From an uncultured Anaerovibrio sp. (GTDB lineage Bacteria > Bacillota > Negativicutes > Selenomonadales > Selenomonadaceae), in NCBI RefSeq assembly GCF_947302755.1, contig NZ_CAMYWM010000005.1, forward strand, positions 1 through 49,931: a stretch of DNA of 49,931 nt, read 5' to 3'. Shown here one piece after another: positions 48,070-49,931 of the stretch. Made by a program: the position numbers and the translations under genes. The notes below the pieces were generated by a model that was given only the letters and a program-made list of their open reading frames with translations, was not told the DNA's origin and searched no databases. How positions within the stretch are numbered: position 1 is the first letter of the stretch; every line of letters begins with the position of its first letter.

Positions 48070-48867
48070 ATGATAAGGATTATTTTTTCGGATATGGATG
48101 GTACCCTGCTGGATGACAATGGGGAGCTGCCAGGGGAATTTCCGGAGGTCATGGCAGAGCTTAAAAGGCGCGGCGTTATCTTTGCCCCTACCAGTGGCCG
48201 TCAGTATTTTGCCCTTTTGGAGCAAATGGGGGAGTATAAAGATGATTTTATGTTCCTGGCGGAAAATGGGGCCTTTAATATGTATCGGGGAAGGGAAATT
48301 TGTTCCAGCGTTTTGGACCTGGATCTGGTACATCGGGTAATCGCCGAGGCGGATAAACATGGTATTTATGCCATATTGTGCGGCAAAAAGCACGCCTATG
48401 TGCGTAGAGAGTGGAAGCCATATATCCATGAGGCCCGCCGTTTCTTTACCCACAGCGAATTTGTGGACAGCTTTGATGATGTGGAGGATGAATTCGTCAA
48501 AATGGCCTTTGCGGACTGTGAGGGGCTGGATGCAGAGCGCAATCTTATGCCGGTATTAACACAGTTTGAGCCGGAGCAGCAGGTGTCACTTAGCAGCAAC
48601 TACTGGGTGGATATACTCAATCCCGGTATCAACAAGGGCTGGGCCATCAACCATGTTCAGGAGGAATTTGGCTTCAGGCCGGAGGAATGTGCGGCCTTTG
48701 GGGATTATATGAACGATTATGAAATGATGCAATCGGTGTATTACAGCTACGCCATGGAAAATGCCCATCCGGAGCTGAAGAAGGTGGCGCGGTTTACTGC
48801 CGGGAGCAACGAAGACCACGGCGTTATGCACCAAATCAAGGAATTTATTAAGCAGGGTTTGATTTAG
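48070..48867 (+). CDS. HAD-superfamily hydrolase (Cof type)
   Basis: IIFSDMDGTLLDDNGELP, INKGWAINHVQEEFG, AFGDYMNDYEMM. Confidence 0.92.
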   Translation: MIRIIFSDMDGTLLDDNGELPGEFPEVMAELKRRGVIFAPTSGRQYFALLEQMGEYKDDFMFLAENGAFNMYRGREICSSVLDLDLVHRVIAEADKHGIYAILCGKKHAYVRREWKPYIHEARRFFTHSEFVDSFDDVEDEFVKMAFADCEGLDAERNLMPVLTQFEPEQQVSLSSNYWVDILNPGINKGWAINHVQEEFGFRPEECAAFGDYMNDYEMMQSVYYSYAMENAHPELKKVARFTAGSNEDHGVMHQIKEFIKQGLI

Positions 48868-48911
48868 GCAATTTTTACCATAGGTTATTTTGGGGTAGAG
48901 GAGATCAGTAT

Positions 48912-49763
48912 ATGAAATTTGACTATCATATGCATTTTGAAAAAGGCGACTATGATGTGGACTGGGCCAAGGGCTTCTTTGAGGCTGCTGCCATGCGGGG
49001 CCTGGATGAAATCGGTATTTCGGAACACAGCCACACCTTTCCGGAGTTTAAGCAGCTTTATTATGATGATTTGATTTTGGATGAGTCCTTTGTGGGAAAA
49101 TTCCAGCAGCAGTGGCTGAAATCCAACAAGTTCAAGCACACTCTGGATGATTATTTTGAATTTATGGAAAAACTGAAATCGGCGGGCTACAAGGCCAAAA
49201 CCGGCATAGAGGTGTGCAATTTCCAAAATCAGGAGCAGGTAGCGGAAATATTGAAGGAATACGATTTTGATTATATTATTGGCTCCATTCACTTTATTCG
49301 GGGCTGGGCCTATGATTCCGAGGAAATAATGTCCGAGTGGAACCATCATACCCTGGATGATATTTATGATGCCTATACCCGGGAAATAGAGCATATGGTG
49401 GCCAGCGGACTTTATGATGTGCTGGGTCATCCTTACAATATCCGCCTCTACAGGATTATTCCATCCTTTGATGCCACGCCATATTTGGAGCGGGCCATAG
49501 CTGCCCTGAAAAAGGCCAATATGTGCGTTGATGTGAATACGGGTACGGTTTACCGTTATCCAATTGCGGAAATAACCCCATATTATAAGTTCATGAAGCT
49601 GGCCGCCAAGGCTGATTTGCCAATAATAACCAGCTCCGATGCCCACAAGCCGGAGGATTGCGGCAGCTATATCGACGAAGCCATTGATTATGTGGGGCGC
49701 TATGGCTACACCCAGGGTGTCATGTTTGACAAGCGCAAACGGACACTGGTAGACCTGGGATAA
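48912..49763 (+). CDS. PHP-domain phosphatase (histidinol-phosphatase-like)
   Basis: DYHMHFEKG, ISEHSHTFPEF, IIGSIHFIRGWAYD, DVLGHPYNIRLYR, ITSSDAHKPEDCG. Confidence 0.85.
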   Translation: MKFDYHMHFEKGDYDVDWAKGFFEAAAMRGLDEIGISEHSHTFPEFKQLYYDDLILDESFVGKFQQQWLKSNKFKHTLDDYFEFMEKLKSAGYKAKTGIEVCNFQNQEQVAEILKEYDFDYIIGSIHFIRGWAYDSEEIMSEWNHHTLDDIYDAYTREIEHMVASGLYDVLGHPYNIRLYRIIPSFDATPYLERAIAALKKANMCVDVNTGTVYRYPIAEITPYYKFMKLAAKADLPIITSSDAHKPEDCGSYIDEAIDYVGRYGYTQGVMFDKRKRTLVDLG

Positions 49764-49788
49764 GAACAAGTATTTTTTACAACAAACA

Positions 49789-49840
49789 AAAAAGCTGTTG
49801 CACCTGGATAGCATATGGCTTCCTTGTGCAGCAGCTTTTT
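49789..49840 (+). terminator. Rho-independent terminator after PHP gene
   Basis: AAAAGCTGTTGCAC...GTGCAGCAGCTTTTT. Confidence 0.88.
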
Positions 49841-49876
49841 GCGTGTGATAGTAATATAACGAGCTTTAAGATGTCT

Positions 49877-49894
49877 CCCACCTCTTTAGGTGGG
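49877..49894. repeat. hairpin at window edge, possibly end of a small mobile element
   Basis: CCCACCTctttAGGTGGG; context truncated by window end. Confidence 0.4.
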
Positions 49895-49931
49895 GGAAAA
49901 CAAACTACAACAGCTGGCGAGCATATCTCCC

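Noticed and set aside
48885-49814. 309-aa minus-strand ORF over the PHP gene
   Set aside because: Antisense artefact; start lies beyond the terminator of the real gene.

Overview
The window reads as a chromosomal segment from a diderm Firmicute, probably Negativicutes/Selenomonadales. That assignment is an inference from a complete-looking LPS/Kdo/Lpt gene block sitting beside Firmicutes-type genes. Almost every gene is on the + strand. Main blocks: (1) GDPD, an LTA-synthase/sulfatase-like transferase and an LpxL-like acyltransferase, followed by a long lipid A/Kdo/Lpt cluster (lpxC-fabZ-lpxA-lpxI-lpxB-msbA-[waaA::lpxK fusion]-kdsB-kdsA-kdsD-kdsC-lpxL-lptC-lptA-lptB-lptF-DUF3084-YqgF-like); (2) comEB, wecA/tagO and wecB; (3) a complete F1Fo ATP synthase operon (atpZ/I-B-E-F-H-A-G-D-C); (4) a two-gene unit made of a STAS-condensation-domain protein and a MATE transporter with a C-terminal HATPase-like domain; (5) a GAFTGA-less NtrC-type regulator, trmB, ftsW/rodA, a pyridoxamine kinase, a TatD-linked-type radical SAM protein and a YqeB-like protein; (6) tRNA-Arg(ACG), a TetR regulator, a NirJ1/NirJ2-like radical SAM pair, a HAD hydrolase and a PHP phosphatase. 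The signals most worth following up are: a dispersed family of long (about 150-200 nt) intergenic hairpins with a conserved apical loop (AACTCGCTWCGCTCAAAC) and variable but still complementary stems; a second small structured repeat with apparent compensatory changes; the STAS-C / MATE-HATPase pair; and two in-frame TAG interruptions, one in lpxB and one in the STAS gene. No CRISPR array, transposase or phage gene was found. All calls come from reading the sequence and ORF translations; no database search was run.
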